A DNA stretch of 14,502 bases from Flavobacterium sp. Lineage in GTDB: Bacteria > Bacteroidota > Bacteroidia > Flavobacteriales > Flavobacteriaceae. This document shows, one piece after another, positions 13,252 to 14,502 of the stretch; within the stretch, counting starts at the first letter, position 1; each line of letters begins with the position of its first letter. The stretch is taken from positions 1-14,502 of the forward strand of contig SXQR01000214.1 in the NCBI GenBank assembly GCA_005792865.1. The letters run 5' to 3'. The notes under the pieces were generated by a model. The model was given only the letters and a program-made list of their open reading frames with translations. It made no database searches and was not told where the DNA came from. Both the position numbers and the translations under genes were made by a program.

Positions 13252-14502
13252 TCATTCCAGGTTCTCCAGTACGTGGTCTTCCACCAGGTTAGGGATGGTA
13301 ACGCGCAATAAAGGTTGCGCCTCCATCGCCCTCTTAATCGCAAAAACAGCTTCTTTATTGCGCGCCCAGCTGCGACGCGCGATACCGTTGTTCATGTCCC
13401 AGAAAAGCATGCTCTCTAGCCGTTTTTTTGCCGCTGCGGAACCATCAAGAACCATACCGAATCCGCCGTTGATGACCTCGCCCCAACCCACGCCGCCACC
13501 GTTGTGGATCGAGACCCATGTGGCGCCGCGAAAGCTGTCACCAATCACGTTCTGGATGGCCATGTCGGCTGTAAATCGGCTGCCATCATAGATGTTTGAG
13601 GTTTCCCGGTACGGCGAATCGGTGCCCGAGACGTCATGGTGGTCACGCCCCAGCACCACCGGGCCTATCTCGCCTTTTTCAATGGCTTCATTGAAGGCCG
13701 ATGCGATCCTGATGCGGCCCTCGGCGTCGGCGTAGAGGATGCGCGCCTGCGATCCCACCACCAGTCGGTTTTGCTGCGCGCCGCGAATCCAGGTGATGTT
13801 GTCCTGCATCTGTTGGGATATTTCATCCGGTGCCGATTGGGCCATCTGCTCGAGAACATTACGGGCAATGTCATCGGTTTTTTGCAGGTCTTCAGGTTTC
13901 CCGGACGCACACACCCATCGGAACGGTCCAAATCCATAGTCAAAGCACATCGGTCCCAAAATGTCCTGCACGTAACTCGGGTACTTGAAGTTGATTCCGT
14001 CGGCGGCCATGACATCGGCCCCCGCCCGTGAACATTCCAGCAGGAAGGCGTTGCCGTAGTCAAAGAAATAAGTCCCCTTTTGGGTATGGCGGTTCACCGC
14101 GGCCGCGTGCCTTCGGAGCGATTGGCGGACCTTTTCCCGAAAGGCTTCGGGATCGTCGGCCATCATCCGCTTCGCGTTTTCAAAAGACAGGCCTACGGGA
14201 TAATAGCCGCCGGCCCATGGATTGTGGAGCGACGTCTGATCCGACCCCAAATCGATGTAAATGTTCTCGCGGTCAAAAAGTTCCCATACTTCGACCACGT
14301 TGCCGTGATAGGCGATCGAAACCGTCTCGCCCGATTGTTTGGCGCTCCTGACGCGCTGGACCAATTGCGAAGGATCGGCGACTATTTCATCCACCCAACC
14401 TTGTGAGTGCCTGGTCCTGACCGCCTTTTCATTGACTTCGGCACATACGGTGATGCAGCCGGCAATGTTGCCCGCCTTGGGCTGCGCACCGCTCATGCCG
14501 CC
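13252..14502 (-). CDS. hutU: Urocanate hydratase, C-terminal part (cut by window edge)
   Basis: Urocanase converts urocanate to imidazolonepropionate in histidine degradation using NAD+ as electrophile. The visible 416 residues begin inside the glycine-rich motif GGMSGAQPKAG and include FGPFRWVCASG with the conserved cysteine, LGRDHHDVSGTDSPYRETSN, and ATWVSIHNGGGVGWGEVINGG, all matching urocanase. The sequence differs enough from the 557-residue Pseudomonas enzyme (for example GWGEVINGG) to suggest the long-form group known from Bacteroidota. The reading frame is open to the right edge, so the start lies outside; I estimate about 170-250 residues missing. It is the first visible gene of the unit with the small membrane protein and DUF4136 lipoprotein. 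Confidence 0.95.
   Translation of the reverse strand, partial: GGMSGAQPKAGNIAGCITVCAEVNEKAVRTRHSQGWVDEIVADPSQLVQRVRSAKQSGETVSIAYHGNVVEVWELFDRENIYIDLGSDQTSLHNPWAGGYYPVGLSFENAKRMMADDPEAFREKVRQSLRRHAAAVNRHTQKGTYFFDYGNAFLLECSRAGADVMAADGINFKYPSYVQDILGPMCFDYGFGPFRWVCASGKPEDLQKTDDIARNVLEQMAQSAPDEISQQMQDNITWIRGAQQNRLVVGSQARILYADAEGRIRIASAFNEAIEKGEIGPVVLGRDHHDVSGTDSPYRETSNIYDGSRFTADMAIQNVIGDSFRGATWVSIHNGGGVGWGEVINGGFGMVLDGSAAAKKRLESMLFWDMNNGIARRSWARNKEAVFAIKRAMEAQPLLRVTIPNLVEDHVLENLE

Noticed and set aside
13230..13343. Upstream extension of the small membrane gene to 84 codons
   Set aside because: The extra residues are an out-of-frame reading of the hutU 3' end, rich in Arg and Trp, and the internal ATG at 13229 gives a clean membrane peptide.

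Overview
The window reads as a gene-dense chromosomal segment of a Bacteroidota bacterium, most likely a fairly GC-rich member of the Flavobacteriia. The reasons are a secreted protein with a C-terminal type IX secretion (T9SS) sorting domain, start codons preceded by A-rich leaders instead of Shine-Dalgarno sequences, a TAnnTTTG-type promoter box, a fused E1 alpha/beta 2-oxo acid dehydrogenase, and a long-form urocanase. No spacer exceeds 170 bp, and I see no tRNA, rRNA, CRISPR array or transposase.

Left part, + strand (13-8886), catabolic genes. The first three belong to phenylacetate degradation: paaZ (ring-opening hydrolase/aldehyde dehydrogenase, here with an extra C-terminal DUF1569/DinB-like domain), a crotonase-family enoyl-CoA hydratase/isomerase, and a PaaY-type gamma-carbonic-anhydrase-fold protein. 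The next three form a branched-chain amino acid oxidation block: the E2 acyltransferase, the branched-chain aminotransferase IlvE, and the fused E1. The aminotransferase makes the branched-chain 2-oxo acids, and E1/E2 (with an E3 not encoded here) turn them into acyl-CoAs. Both blocks feed acyl-CoA catabolism.

The spacers of this left half (2511-6825) carry two kinds of non-coding structure. One is a family of degenerate arrays with strict 7-bp period, often exactly four units (28 bp). They abut start codons, form the 3' end of paaY, and make up both interdomain linkers of E2. The other is a pair of inverted copies of a roughly 65-bp hairpin element, located right at the ends of paaZ and ilvE, whose inner stem differs in sequence but stays base-paired. 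A separate GGAAATTA x8 array follows the enoyl-CoA hydratase gene. None of these is visible to the right of 6825.

Middle, + strand (8924-10139): an overlapping two-gene unit encoding a multi-spanning membrane protein (TIGR02587/DUF2391-like) and a single-spanning partner (TIGR02588-like), a conserved pair of unknown function. It ends stop-to-stop against the next, convergent gene.

Right part, - strand (10140-14502). A secreted CotH-type protein with a lamin-tail domain and T9SS tail has its own candidate promoter. Upstream of it a tight cluster reads, in transcription order, hutU (urocanase, cut by the right edge), a 46-codon membrane peptide, and a DUF4136 lipoprotein, which ends in a UUCG-loop terminator.

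The most unusual items are the heptamer arrays that have become coding sequence, the covarying hairpin element, the three-domain PaaZ, and the unexplained TIGR02587/TIGR02588 pair.
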